Shown: one piece after another, positions 7,975 through 17,276 of the stretch | Layout of the letters: every line of letters starts with the position of its first letter | Numbering within the stretch: the first letter of the stretch is position 1 | Source: JAHRAW01 sp965262585 | Lineage (GTDB): Bacteria > Pseudomonadota > Gammaproteobacteria > Arenicellales > Poriferihabitantaceae | Assembly (NCBI GenBank): GCA_965262585.1 | Contig: OZ253546.1 | Span: 744,001 to 808,000 of the forward strand | Direction: 5' to 3' | Length of the DNA stretch: 64,000 nt | The notes under the pieces: model-generated | The model's input: the letters and a program-made list of their open reading frames with translations, nothing else | Told to the model about the DNA's origin: nothing | The model's database searches: none | Translations under genes and position numbers: made by a program

Positions 7975-10602
7975 ATGACCGACCTCACTTTCGCCAAGGA
8001 AACCATTCCCGCTAATCTCGAACAGGAGATGCGCAAATCCTATCTCGATTACGCCATGAGCGTTATCGTCGGGCGCGCCCTGCCGGATGTTCGCGACGGC
8101 TTGAAGCCGGTGCACCGAAGGGTGCTATACGCCATGACAGTGCTTGGCAACGACCACAACAAGCCGTATAAAAAATCCGCGCGCGTGGTCGGCGATGTGA
8201 TTGGTAAATACCATCCCCACGGCGATACCGCGGTATACGATGCCATCGTGCGTATGGCGCAGCATTTTTCCATGCGCTATCCGCTGGTTGATGGGCAAGG
8301 CAATTTCGGCTCGGTGGACGGCGATTCACCCGCTGCCATGCGTTATACCGAAATCCGACTGGCGCGTATCGCCCATGAATTGCTGTCCGACCTCGACAAA
8401 GAAACCGTGGAGTTCGGCCTCAACTACGATGAAACCGAAACCCAGCCGCTGGTGCTGCCAACCCGCGCCCCCAACTTGCTAATCAACGGCTCCACTGGCA
8501 TCGCCGTGGGCATGGCCACCAACATACCGCCGCACAACCTCGCCGAAACCATCGACGCGACGCTGGCGTTAATTGGCAACCCGGACATCACCACCGCCGG
8601 GCTTATGGAACACCTGCCGGGCCCGGATTTTCCCACCGCCGGTATCATCAATGGCCGCAGCGGCATCCTACAAGCCTACGAAACCGGTCGTGGACGCATT
8701 TTTGTACGCGCCCGGGCGGAAATCGAAACCGCCAGCAACAACCGCCAATCCATAGTCGTCAACCAGTTGCCCTATCAGGTCAACAAAGCCCGGCTAATGG
8801 AGAAAATCGCCGAATTGGTTAAAAATAAACGGCTCGAAGGAATCTCCGCCATGCGCGATGAATCCGACAAATCCGGTATGCGCATGGTGGTCGAATTAAA
8901 GCGCGGCGAGCAGGCCGAAGTGGTGTTGAACAACCTTTATCAGCAAACCCAGATGCAGACCTCGTTTGGCATCAATATGGTAGCCCTGGGCAAGAACCAG
9001 CCACGCCTGTTTAATCTCAAAGATGCCCTCGATGAATTCGTCAAGCACCGCCGCGAAGTGGTCACCCGGCGCACGCTGTTTGAACTGCGCAAGGCGAGAG
9101 AGCGCGCCCACATCCTCGAAGGGCTGGCGGTGGCACTTGCCAACATTGACCCCATCATCGCCACCATCAAAGCGGCGCGCACACCGGCGGAAGCCAGAGA
9201 AAAACTGCTGGCAACCCGCTGGGAATCGAGCGCGGTGACGGCCATGCTGGTGCGCACTGAGGACATCGGCGATGACTTATCGCGCCCCGCCGACCTAGAC
9301 GAAAAATACGGCATCGGGGAGGACGGATATCTATTGTCGCCGGTTCAAGCACAAGCCATTCTCGATCTACGCCTGCACCGCCTGACCGGGCTGGAGCAGG
9401 AAAAAATTCGCGGCGAATATAACGAACTCATGGATGAAATCGTCAACTTGGTTGGCATCTTGCGCAACCCCGACCGTCTCATGGAAGTCATCAGCGAGGA
9501 ACTCGTCGAAGTCCGCCGCCAGTATGGTGATGAACGCCGCACCGAAATCCTCGACGGCGAAATCGACCTGTCCATGGAAGACCTAATTCCCGAAGAGGAT
9601 ATGGTGGTCACCCTGTCCCACGCCGGTTACGCCAAATCCCAGCCGGTTGCCGATTACACCGCCCAGAAGCGCGGCGGCACCGGCCGCATCGCCACCCGCA
9701 CCCGCGAGGAAGATTTTGTCGGGCGTATGTTCGTGGCGCATTCCCACGACACCCTTTTGTGTTTTTCCAATCGCGGAAAAGTCTATTGGCTGCGAGTATT
9801 CCAACTGCCGCAAGCCGGACGTCAGGCGCGTGGCAAGCCGCTGGTGAACCTGTTGCCGCTGGAGGCCGGGGAGAAAGTCACGGCGATATTGCCGGTCACC
9901 GATAGTGATAAAACAAAATATGTGTTGATGGCCACCGCCGGCGGTACCATTAACAAATGCAGTTTGGCAAATTTTTCCCGACCGCGTACATCCGGGCTTA
10001 TCGCCATGAAATTCCGCGAAGACGACCATCTCATCGGCGTGACTTTGACCGAAGGCGACAACGATGTGCTGTTGTTCACCGGCAACGGCAAGGCCATGCG
10101 GTTTGACGAGACGCAAGTGCGCACCACCGCCCGAGGCACCATCGGCGTGCGCGGAATCCGCCTGAGTGATGACGACAAAGTCATCGCCTTGATGGTTGCG
10201 CAGCAAACGGGGCAGCAAACAAGCGATGGCGAAGCAGACGCCGCCGAAATTTTAGTCAGCACCGAAAACGGCTACGGAAAACGCACCCCGGCGGCAGATT
10301 TTCCACGCAAAAGACGCGGCGGTAAAGGCGTCATCGCCATCAAAACCTCAGCACGCAACGGCAAAGTGGTAAGCGCGTTGCGCGTATGCAACGAAGATCA
10401 AGTCATGCTGGTCACCGACGGCGGAATGCTGGTGCGCACCCGAGTCGCCGAAGTATCCGTAGTTGGCCGCAACACCCAGGGCGTACGCCTAATCCGCCTA
10501 AAAAAAGACGAACACTTAGTTAGTGTCAGCAAGGTCGAAGATAACGGTGATGATGATGATGGTGATGATGAGAATACAACGGTGGAACCCGTAGTGCATT
10601 AA
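7975..10602 (+). CDS. gyrA: DNA gyrase subunit A
   Basis: The 875-residue product is the DNA-breaking subunit of gyrase, which introduces negative supercoils as GyrA2GyrB2. The N-terminus (SYLDYAMSVIVGRALPDVRDG) leads to the winged-helix domain with active-site Tyr124 in AAMRYTEIRLA. The quinolone-resistance region reads HPHGDTAVYDAIV: Thr85 stands at the position of E. coli Ser83 (Thr is a common wild-type residue) and Asp89 matches Asp87, so no classic resistance change is evident. The C-terminal domain carries the GyrA-box-like QKRGGTGR, and the protein ends in an acidic Asp/Glu-rich tail. It is followed after 89 bp by pheA. Confidence 0.98.
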   Translation: MTDLTFAKETIPANLEQEMRKSYLDYAMSVIVGRALPDVRDGLKPVHRRVLYAMTVLGNDHNKPYKKSARVVGDVIGKYHPHGDTAVYDAIVRMAQHFSMRYPLVDGQGNFGSVDGDSPAAMRYTEIRLARIAHELLSDLDKETVEFGLNYDETETQPLVLPTRAPNLLINGSTGIAVGMATNIPPHNLAETIDATLALIGNPDITTAGLMEHLPGPDFPTAGIINGRSGILQAYETGRGRIFVRARAEIETASNNRQSIVVNQLPYQVNKARLMEKIAELVKNKRLEGISAMRDESDKSGMRMVVELKRGEQAEVVLNNLYQQTQMQTSFGINMVALGKNQPRLFNLKDALDEFVKHRREVVTRRTLFELRKARERAHILEGLAVALANIDPIIATIKAARTPAEAREKLLATRWESSAVTAMLVRTEDIGDDLSRPADLDEKYGIGEDGYLLSPVQAQAILDLRLHRLTGLEQEKIRGEYNELMDEIVNLVGILRNPDRLMEVISEELVEVRRQYGDERRTEILDGEIDLSMEDLIPEEDMVVTLSHAGYAKSQPVADYTAQKRGGTGRIATRTREEDFVGRMFVAHSHDTLLCFSNRGKVYWLRVFQLPQAGRQARGKPLVNLLPLEAGEKVTAILPVTDSDKTKYVLMATAGGTINKCSLANFSRPRTSGLIAMKFREDDHLIGVTLTEGDNDVLLFTGNGKAMRFDETQVRTTARGTIGVRGIRLSDDDKVIALMVAQQTGQQTSDGEADAAEILVSTENGYGKRTPAADFPRKRRGGKGVIAIKTSARNGKVVSALRVCNEDQVMLVTDGGMLVRTRVAEVSVVGRNTQGVRLIRLKKDEHLVSVSKVEDNGDDDDGDDENTTVEPVVH

Positions 10603-10691
10603 TGTGGTGCATGAAACCAATGCAGGCCAACGACTATGTCCAAAGCAGAAGCGAGCGTAGAAAAATTCATTAGCCTGATTTTCAGTATTAA

Positions 10692-11801
10692 ATGATGTCA
10701 AGCGCGCGCAAAGACCCCGAATCAGAACTGCAAGTCCATCGTGATCGTATAGACGAGATCGATGAGCAGATTCTTGCGTTGATGAATCGGCGTATCGATG
10801 TTGCGCAGGCTATTGGGGCGATAAAATTATCGGGTAAATCGCTTTTGGATGCGTCGGCGGTTTATCGTCCGGAGCGTGAAGCGCGGGTTTTGAGGCGGTT
10901 GCGAAAACTTAACCGGGGCGCGTTGGATAACGCCGCATTGGAAGCGTTGTTCCGGGAAATTATGTCCATTACCCGTGGCTCTGAGGCGGGTTTGTCGGCG
11001 GCTATTTTGGGGCCGCTCGGAACCTACAGCGAATCCGCCGCACGGCAGCATTTCGGTAGTTCAATGGACATCGTGCCTTATGCCACCATCGACGAAATTT
11101 TTCGCGCCGCGGAAACCGGGCAGAGCGATTTTGCCGTGGCGCCGGTGGAAAATTCTACCGAAGGCGGCGTCAGTGGCACCCTCGACCGGTTGGTGACCAC
11201 TTCGCTGAACGCCTGCGGGGAAATCAACCTGCGGATCCATCACAACTTGCTCGGTGTCGCCGAGGGGTTGGATTCGGTGCAACGAGTGATCGCCCATTCC
11301 CAATCGCTTGCCCAGTGTAAGCGTTGGCTCGACCGCAATCTGCCGGGCGTCGAACTGATTCCGGCGAGTAGCAACGCCGACGCCGCCATTCAATCTCAGA
11401 ATGATCCGAGCGCGGCGGCCATCGCTGGCGATAGTGCCGCCGAACGTTATGAATTGAACCACCTCGCCGCCAACATCGAAGACGAGCCCGGCAACACCAC
11501 TCGTTTTTTGGTGTTTTCCAATCGCCCGACTCCGTCGAGCGGCGACGACAAAACCAGTTTGCTGTTGTCCTGCCGAAACCGGCCGGGCGCGCTGTTCCAT
11601 TTGCTCAAGCCGCTGCTGGACCATCGCGTGGATATGACTCGCATCGAATCGCGGCCATCGAAAACCGGGCTGTGGGAGTATATTTTCTTCGTCGATATAA
11701 TCGGCCATCAAGAAGACGCGGAAATCGCCGAAGCGTTGAAAGAACTCAAGGCCGAAGCGGGCTTATATAAAAACCTCGGTTCCTATCCGGTTTCCAGTTG
11801 A
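10692..11801 (+). CDS. pheA: Bifunctional chorismate mutase/prephenate dehydratase (P-protein)
   Basis: The 369-residue P-protein converts chorismate to prephenate and then to phenylpyruvate, on the route to phenylalanine. An AroQ-type chorismate mutase helix bundle occupies roughly residues 15-100 (RDRIDEIDEQILALMNRR), the dehydratase about 103-285 (GPLGTYSESAA, PVENSTEGGV and the catalytic TRF motif in NTTRFLVFS), and a regulatory ACT domain about 290-365 (NRPGALFHLLKPL; ESRPSK binds phenylalanine). Two ATGs in tandem start the gene. serC, which normally lies between gyrA and pheA in this conserved cluster, is missing. The stop overlaps a possible TTG start of tyrA. Confidence 0.96.
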   Translation: MMSSARKDPESELQVHRDRIDEIDEQILALMNRRIDVAQAIGAIKLSGKSLLDASAVYRPEREARVLRRLRKLNRGALDNAALEALFREIMSITRGSEAGLSAAILGPLGTYSESAARQHFGSSMDIVPYATIDEIFRAAETGQSDFAVAPVENSTEGGVSGTLDRLVTTSLNACGEINLRIHHNLLGVAEGLDSVQRVIAHSQSLAQCKRWLDRNLPGVELIPASSNADAAIQSQNDPSAAAIAGDSAAERYELNHLAANIEDEPGNTTRFLVFSNRPTPSSGDDKTSLLLSCRNRPGALFHLLKPLLDHRVDMTRIESRPSKTGLWEYIFFVDIIGHQEDAEIAEALKELKAEAGLYKNLGSYPVSS

Positions 11802-11833
11802 GCACCGCTGACATTTCTGGGGAAAGTTTCCAT

Positions 11834-12706
11834 GTGCGGACGCTGGCGATCATCGGCGTCGGCCTCATCGGCGGCTCTGCAGCCCTGGCGCTCAAGGCAC
11901 AAAAGGGCGCCGACAAAATCATCGGCGCGGGCCGCTCCCGTGCCAGTTTGGAATGCGCCCTAGGCCTCGGTGTCATCGATGAGATCGCCGAGAGTCCGGC
12001 GCATGCCGCCGCTCAAGCCGACCTCATCCTGCTGGCGACTCCGGTGAAGGCTATGGTTGGATTGTTGGAAGCCATCCTGCCGGTGCTCGACCGGAACAAG
12101 GTGCTCACCGATGTGGGCAGCGTCAAGGCCGGGGTGTGCGCGGCGGCGACGGCGGTGCTGGGGGATAAAATCGGCCGCTTCGTGCCCGGCCATCCGGTTG
12201 CCGGCAAAGAACGTTCCGGGGTTGCGGCGGCCACCGCCGATCTGTTTCACAATCACAACGTGGTGCTGACGCCGTCGCCGCACACCGACGCCGATGCCCT
12301 CGAACAGGTCGGGCGATTGTGGGCCGCCACCGGCGCACGGGTCAGCAATATGGATGCCGAATTACACGACCGGGTGCTTTCGCTCACCAGCCATCTGCCC
12401 CATGTGCTTGCCTACGCCATGGTGGATTTTTTCGCCCATTCCGGCGACCTTGCGCACGGATACGACATGGCCGCCGGTGGGTTTTACGACTTTACTCGCA
12501 CCACCTCCAGCGAACCGGAAATGTGGCGCGACATCTGCCTGATGAACCGAGAACAGATCCTGCGGCACATCGACCAATTCACCGCGCGCCTGCAGCGCAT
12601 CGGCGGCATGATCGAACAGTCCGATGGCGATGCCCTTGAACGCCTGTTCGCCGCCGCCAGAGAGACCCGTTCCGGGGTCGCCGAAAGACGAAAACCACGC
12701 ACCTGA
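11834..12706 (+). CDS. tyrA: Prephenate dehydrogenase
   Basis: The product oxidatively decarboxylates prephenate to 4-hydroxyphenylpyruvate using NAD, leading to tyrosine. It opens with a Rossmann motif TLAIIGVGLIGGSAAL, then DVGSVKAGV and GHPVAGKERSG, and the helical C-terminal dimer domain with the HD and SHLPH segments (LTSHLPHVLAYAM). I place the start at the GTG at 11834, which follows GGGGAAAG and starts two residues before the beta strand; a TTG at 11798 that overlaps the pheA stop (302 residues) is the alternative. hisC, usually adjacent, is absent. aroA follows 2 bp after the stop. Confidence 0.93.
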   Translation: MRTLAIIGVGLIGGSAALALKAQKGADKIIGAGRSRASLECALGLGVIDEIAESPAHAAAQADLILLATPVKAMVGLLEAILPVLDRNKVLTDVGSVKAGVCAAATAVLGDKIGRFVPGHPVAGKERSGVAAATADLFHNHNVVLTPSPHTDADALEQVGRLWAATGARVSNMDAELHDRVLSLTSHLPHVLAYAMVDFFAHSGDLAHGYDMAAGGFYDFTRTTSSEPEMWRDICLMNREQILRHIDQFTARLQRIGGMIEQSDGDALERLFAAARETRSGVAERRKPRT

Positions 12707-12708
12707 CG

Positions 12709-14043
12709 ATGTCCCCGGACAAGCCCGTACGATTGCTGGTAACTCCGGGGAAACCCCTGCGCGGTGAAATCCGGGTGGCCGCCGACAAGTCCATCTCCCA
12801 CCGCGCGGTCATGCTAAGCGCCATCGCCAGCGGCACGAGTCGGGTGCAAAACCTGCTGGAAGGCGAAGATGTGCTCACCACCATCGGCGCGTTTCGGCAA
12901 ATGGGCGTGTCCATCGAGCAGGTGGGCGCGGGGGCATATATTATTAAAGGTGTCGGTCTGCGTGGACTCCGGCAGCCCGCTTCGGCGTTGGATATGGGTA
13001 ATTCGGGAACCGCGCTACGGCTTATGGCCGGATTGTTGTGTGGCCAGATTTGGCCGTCCACGCTGACCGGGGATGCATCTCTGTGCACCCGTCCCATGGG
13101 GCGGATTATCGAACCGTTGCGGCAAATGGGGGCGGAAATCGCATCGACGACCGGGGATGACCGCCCGCCGCTGACCATTTCCCCGGCGTCCCGGCTGCGG
13201 GGTATTCACTACGCCATGCCCGTCGCCAGCGCTCAGGTAAAGTCCTGCCTGCTGCTCGCCGGGTTATACGCCGAGGGCGAGACTTCGGTGGCGGAGCCGT
13301 TGCCCACCCGCGATCACACCGAACGCATGCTGGCCGGCTTTGGCCGTCCGCCGGTGGTCAGTAAAGGGCAAGTCACTTTGCATGTCAATCCGAACGGCGG
13401 TGGAGAACTGCGCGCCTGTGAAATCCGGGTGCCGGCGGATTTATCTTCGGCGGCGTTTTTTCTGGTGGGGGCATCGATTATCCCCGGAAGCGACTTGCTG
13501 CTTCGCGGTGTCGGTGTCAATCCAAGCCGCAACGGCGTGCTCGCCATCCTCGCAAAAATGGGGGCGGATATCGAACTGCGCGAATCATCCGAATCATCCG
13601 CCGGTGAACCCCTTGCCGACCTTCGGATTCGCGCCGCCGACCTGCGCGGCTGCACCATCAGCGGCGGCGAAGTCGCCTCGGCCATCGATGAAATACCCGC
13701 CATCGCAACGGCGGCGGCTTGCGCACGGGGGGTTACGGAAATCCGAGACGCGGGAGAATTGCGGGTTAAGGAAAGCGATCGAATTCACAGCGTGGTGGCG
13801 GGGCTCAACGCCCTCGGTATCGCCGTCGAGGAACACGCCGACGGGCTTACCATCACCGGCGGTTCCCTCTCCGGCGGTCGCGTGGAAAGCCACGGAGACC
13901 ACCGCATCGCCATGGCTTTCGCGATTGCCGGGGGCGCCGCCGCCGGCCCGGTGGAAGTCGCGGACTGCGCGAACATCGCCACTTCATTCCCCGAATTTTG
14001 CCAAATTGCCCGACACGCCGGACTCGATATTCATGAATCCTGA
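12709..14043 (+). CDS. aroA: 3-phosphoshikimate 1-carboxyvinyltransferase (EPSP synthase)
   Basis: This 444-residue enzyme transfers enolpyruvate from PEP to shikimate-3-phosphate in the shikimate pathway. The N-terminal substrate site is ADKSISHRAVML and the PEP loop reads LDMGNSGTALRLM. At the position of E. coli Pro101 this protein has Leu, and the overall motif set resembles class II enzymes, which tend to tolerate glyphosate better than class I; the Gly matching E. coli Gly96 is retained. The later motifs RVKESDR-like (LRVKESDRIHSV) and HGDHRIAMAF are intact. It lies in the tyrA-aroA-cmk run; cmk starts inside its last 11 bp. Confidence 0.96.
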   Translation: MSPDKPVRLLVTPGKPLRGEIRVAADKSISHRAVMLSAIASGTSRVQNLLEGEDVLTTIGAFRQMGVSIEQVGAGAYIIKGVGLRGLRQPASALDMGNSGTALRLMAGLLCGQIWPSTLTGDASLCTRPMGRIIEPLRQMGAEIASTTGDDRPPLTISPASRLRGIHYAMPVASAQVKSCLLLAGLYAEGETSVAEPLPTRDHTERMLAGFGRPPVVSKGQVTLHVNPNGGGELRACEIRVPADLSSAAFFLVGASIIPGSDLLLRGVGVNPSRNGVLAILAKMGADIELRESSESSAGEPLADLRIRAADLRGCTISGGEVASAIDEIPAIATAAACARGVTEIRDAGELRVKESDRIHSVVAGLNALGIAVEEHADGLTITGGSLSGGRVESHGDHRIAMAFAIAGGAAAGPVEVADCANIATSFPEFCQIARHAGLDIHES

Positions 14044-14713
14044 AGCAATTCCCGCCGAAGTGCCGGTCATCACCCTCGACGGCCCCAGCGGTTCCGGCAA
14101 GGGAACCGTTGCGCAGGCATTGGCGTCCCAACTTGGTTGGCATTACTTGGAAAGCGGCGCGTTGTATCGGGTGCTAGGTTTGCTTGCGCACCGAGACGGC
14201 GTTGCGCCGGACGATGTGGCGCGGCTGGCGGCGTTGGCCGGCGGCCTTATGTTGTCGTTCAGGGACGGCGCGGTTTTTCTTGGCGACGAAGAAATCGGCG
14301 ATCAGATTCGCACCGAGCAGGCTGGTGAGCGAGCGTCAAAGGTCGCGCCATTGCCCGAAGTGCGCGCCGCGCTCCTCAACTGGCAACGCCAATGCGCCCG
14401 CCCGCCGGGGCTGGTGGCCGATGGGCGCGACATGGGAACCGTGGTGTTTCCCGGTGCGCAATGCAAGATATTTCTCACCGCAAGCGCCGAAGCACGAGCA
14501 AAAAGACGCTTTAAGCAGTTGAGAGAAAAGGGTTTTGATGTTAATATCCAACAACTTGTACGGGAAATCGCGGAGCGCGACAGTCGGGATTTGAACCGCT
14601 CTGTTTCCCCCCTCAGGCGCGCCGATGATGCTTTTGAGTTGGATACCACCGAATTAGCCATTGAAGAAGTGATGGCGGCGATTTTTGAGCGGGTGAAAAA
14701 TCTCACCAAGTAA
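14033..14713 (+). CDS. cmk: Cytidylate kinase
   Basis: The 226-residue kinase phosphorylates CMP and dCMP. The P-loop is LDGPSGSGKGTVAQAL near residue 15, followed by HYLESGALYRVL, the CMP-binding DGRDMGTVVFP and the lid region RRFKQLREKG with RDSRDLNRSVSPL. A longer open frame extends upstream through aroA in another frame, but the ATG at 14033 (MNPEAIPAEVPVITLDG) gives the family length. The 11-bp overlap with aroA indicates translational coupling. Cmk before rpsA is a conserved pair. Confidence 0.96.
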   Translation: MNPEAIPAEVPVITLDGPSGSGKGTVAQALASQLGWHYLESGALYRVLGLLAHRDGVAPDDVARLAALAGGLMLSFRDGAVFLGDEEIGDQIRTEQAGERASKVAPLPEVRAALLNWQRQCARPPGLVADGRDMGTVVFPGAQCKIFLTASAEARAKRRFKQLREKGFDVNIQQLVREIAERDSRDLNRSVSPLRRADDAFELDTTELAIEEVMAAIFERVKNLTK

Positions 14714-14761
14714 ATTGCTTTGGTGGATATTCAACCCGGAGATTGAGCGGTGTGTGGTATC

Positions 14762-14801
14762 GGAATATCGGAATATTAGAATATCGCGTTACTAGAATAT
14801 T
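14762..14801 (+). repeat. 8-bp periodic GAATAT repeat upstream of rpsA
   Basis: GGAATATC, GGAATATT, AGAATATC, a degenerate GCGTTACT, then AGAATATT: units start at an exact 8-bp period. It lies about 105 bp before the rpsA start in an AT-richer gap and may be part of the rpsA promoter or leader. Confidence 0.65.
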
Positions 14802-14904
14802 GGGGTGGCGGCGTTATCGACTTGCGCCGTCGCGATTTATGACAACGATCCATCAAACTGAACAGAGGCTGTCCGCGCAATTTCGCAGCGGGCTTATATA
14901 AACT

Positions 14905-16584
14905 ATGACAGAAAGTTTTGCGGAGTTACTGGAAGAGAGTTTAGCGGGCGTGGTGATGCGCCCCGGCGAGTTAATAATGGGCGATGTAGTCGAGGCCAAC
15001 GATGACTATATAATCGTCAATGCCGGGTTGAAATCGGACGCGGAAATTCCAGCGGTGGAATTCAGAAACACAGTCGGCGAGTTGACCGTCAAGGTCGGCG
15101 ACCGGGTGGAAGTTACCCTAGAGGCGGTGGAGGACGGCACCGGCAATACCCGCATGTCCAGAGAGCGGGCGATGCGCGTGCGTGCATGGACGGAATTGGC
15201 CAAAGCCTATGAAGGAAACAGCATCATCAGCGGCGTCATAACCGGCAAGGTCAAGGGCGGATTCACCGTCGAGATGCAGGGCTTGCGGGCATTCCTTCCG
15301 GGTTCGCTGGTGGATGTGCGTCCGGTCAAGGACAGCACCGACATCGAAGGACGCGAACTCGATTTCAAGATCATTAAACTCGACCAGCATCGCAACAACA
15401 TCGTGGTCTCCCGGCGCGCCATCGTCGAGACCGAACTCAGCGAGGAGCGCGAAAAATTGCTCGACACCCTCGAAGAAGGGTTGGTGGTCAAGGGCGTGGT
15501 GAAAAATCTCACCGACTACGGTGCCTTCATTAATCTCGGCGGCCTTGACGGGCTGCTACACATCACCGACATCGCCTGGAAGCGAGTCAAGCATCCTTCG
15601 GAAGTGCTGGATGTGGGCGACGAAATCGAAGCGCGGGTGCTCAAATTCGACCGCGAGCAATGCCGCGTTTCGCTGGGGCTGAAGCAACTCGGCGAAGACC
15701 CGTGGCGGGATCTTGCGAGACGCTATCCGGTGGACACCCGCATGTTTGGCCGGGTTACCAACCTCACCGACTACGGCGCATTCGTGGAATTGGAAGAAGG
15801 CGTGGAAGGACTGGTGCATCTATCGGAGATGGACTGGACCAACAAGAACATCCATCCCGGCAAGGTCTGCCATGTCGGCGACGAAGTGGAAGTTATGGTG
15901 CTCGACATCGACCCGGATCGGCGACGAATCTCTCTGGGGATGAAGCAGTGCAAGCCCAATCCCTGGGATGAGTTTGCATCGCTTCACCAAAAGGGCGACT
16001 TGATCAGTGGCAACATCCGTTCGATCACCGATTTCGGTGTATTCATCGGAGTCGAAGGGGGCATTGATGGCCTTGTTCACATTTCCGACTTGTCCTGGGA
16101 CCGCCCCGGCGAGGAAGTGGTCACCGACTACAAGAAAGGCGACGAACTGACCGTGGTGGTGCTCGCCGTAGACGCCGAGCGTGAACGCATTTCCCTCGGC
16201 CTCAGGCAAGCCAGCGAAGACCCGTTTGTCGGTTATGTGACCGGCAATGGCAAAGGCAGCACCGTCAAGGGCGTGATCAAAGAGGTTACCGCCAAGGGCG
16301 CCACCATTGAACTCTCGCCCGGCGTGGACGGGTATTTGCGGGCTTCGGAAATTGCCAGAGAGCGGGTTGAAGACGCCCGCACGGTGCTTTCCGTTGGGGA
16401 CGATATTGAAGCCAAGATTACCAGCATCGACCGCAAAGAGCGCCGCATTTCGCTGTCAATCAAAGTTCGGGAAACGGAACTTGAAGGCGAAGCGACCGAG
16501 GAATATGCCCGAGACGCCGGTCTGGAGGGCGCGAAACTGGGAGATAAACTCAAGGAACAACTCGGCAAACAACCCCCCGAGTAG
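14905..16584 (+). CDS. rpsA: 30S ribosomal protein S1
   Basis: The 559-residue protein binds mRNA on the 30S subunit and is needed to initiate on weak ribosome sites. Six S1 (OB-fold) repeats can be followed, beginning near PGELIMGDVVEANDDYIIVNAG, with repeats marked by VTNLTDYGAFVELEEGVEGL-type and GLVHLSEMDW/GLVHISDLSW motifs; the last repeat is the more divergent. The start ATG has no good Shine-Dalgarno sequence (TTATATAAACT), a feature also known for rpsA of E. coli, whose translation is autoregulated. The gene follows cmk after 191 bp and precedes ihfB. Confidence 0.98.
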   Translation: MTESFAELLEESLAGVVMRPGELIMGDVVEANDDYIIVNAGLKSDAEIPAVEFRNTVGELTVKVGDRVEVTLEAVEDGTGNTRMSRERAMRVRAWTELAKAYEGNSIISGVITGKVKGGFTVEMQGLRAFLPGSLVDVRPVKDSTDIEGRELDFKIIKLDQHRNNIVVSRRAIVETELSEEREKLLDTLEEGLVVKGVVKNLTDYGAFINLGGLDGLLHITDIAWKRVKHPSEVLDVGDEIEARVLKFDREQCRVSLGLKQLGEDPWRDLARRYPVDTRMFGRVTNLTDYGAFVELEEGVEGLVHLSEMDWTNKNIHPGKVCHVGDEVEVMVLDIDPDRRRISLGMKQCKPNPWDEFASLHQKGDLISGNIRSITDFGVFIGVEGGIDGLVHISDLSWDRPGEEVVTDYKKGDELTVVVLAVDAERERISLGLRQASEDPFVGYVTGNGKGSTVKGVIKEVTAKGATIELSPGVDGYLRASEIARERVEDARTVLSVGDDIEAKITSIDRKERRISLSIKVRETELEGEATEEYARDAGLEGAKLGDKLKEQLGKQPPE

Positions 16585-16593
16585 TTTTCAGTC

Positions 16594-16953
16594 ATGGCGA
16601 GTGACCCCAACAAGCACCCCCAGCCGGCGCTGACCAGGTCCGAACTGGTGGCGGACATCACTCGCCATCAGCCGCAGTTATCGGAGCAGGATGTGGAACT
16701 TGCGGTCAACAGCATCATGGAGCGCATGACCTCGGCGCTGGCTAAAGGGGAGCGCATCGAAATTCGCGGCTTCGGTAGCATGACCCTGCACTACCGGCCA
16801 CCTCGGATTGGGCGCAATCCTCGCACCGGCGAGAAGGTGCAGGTGGCGGAAAAATATGTGCCCCACTTCAAGCCCGGAGTCGACCTGCGCAAGCGCGTAA
16901 ACACGATTTCTCCAGCCGCCGCCGGGCATGGAGAACCGGATGGCGAGCCATGA
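16594..16953 (+). CDS. ihfB: Integration host factor subunit beta
   Basis: This 119-residue DNA-bending protein of the HU/IHF family pairs with IhfA. The dimer core LTRSELVADITRHQPQLSEQ, the RGFGSM segment, and the beta-arm with RPPRIGRNPRTGEKV (whose proline intercalates DNA) are all present. About twenty C-terminal residues (ISPAAAGHGEPDGEP) exceed the usual ~95-residue length. The gene lies 9 bp after rpsA, the standard gammaproteobacterial pairing, and its stop overlaps the lapA start (ATGA). Confidence 0.96.
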   Translation: MASDPNKHPQPALTRSELVADITRHQPQLSEQDVELAVNSIMERMTSALAKGERIEIRGFGSMTLHYRPPRIGRNPRTGEKVQVAEKYVPHFKPGVDLRKRVNTISPAAAGHGEPDGEP

Positions 16954-17243
16954 AAAAATTGATTTATGTGGTGCTGATTGTGGCGGTGGCGCTCTTTGGC
17001 CTGACCTTCAGTTACAAAAACCACCAGTTCGTGGAACTCAACTATTACTTCGGCCTCCAATTCCAGGGCCGACTTCCATTGCTGTTGCTCATCACCTTCG
17101 CCCTGGGACTGCTGGCGGGTTATATTGCGGCGTTGTTTCACGGCTTCAACGCCCGCCGCAAATTGCGCAGACGCCCGCAAGTCTCACAAGCCACTGGCAT
17201 CCCGCTCGCCCCGCGCAGAATGCCGCCGGTTGATTGCGGTTGA
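16950..17243 (+). CDS. lapA: Lipopolysaccharide assembly protein LapA
   Basis: A 97-residue inner-membrane protein of the LapA (DUF1049) family with two membrane segments: LIYVVLIVAVALFGLTFSY at the N-terminus and PLLLLITFALGLLAGYIAAL in the middle, followed by a basic cytoplasmic tail (RRKLRRRP). LapA is encoded with LapB, and in E. coli the pair influences lipopolysaccharide assembly and LpxC turnover. The ATGA overlap with ihfB and the lapB gene 33 bp downstream support one operon. Confidence 0.92.
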   Translation: MKKLIYVVLIVAVALFGLTFSYKNHQFVELNYYFGLQFQGRLPLLLLITFALGLLAGYIAALFHGFNARRKLRRRPQVSQATGIPLAPRRMPPVDCG

Positions 17244-17276
17244 ACGGGATCAGCGGCGCGATATTCGAGATTTTTG

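Noticed and set aside
7975..10602. Quinolone-resistance mutation in gyrA
   Set aside because: Thr at the position of E. coli Ser83 is a normal wild-type residue in many species, and the Asp matching Asp87 is kept.
10636..10695. 20-codon ORF upstream of pheA as a possible leader peptide (MSKAEASVEKFISLIFSIK)
   Set aside because: It has only two Phe codons, no good ribosome site and no terminator/antiterminator structure between it and pheA. The ATGA overlap with the pheA start is noted but is not sufficient.
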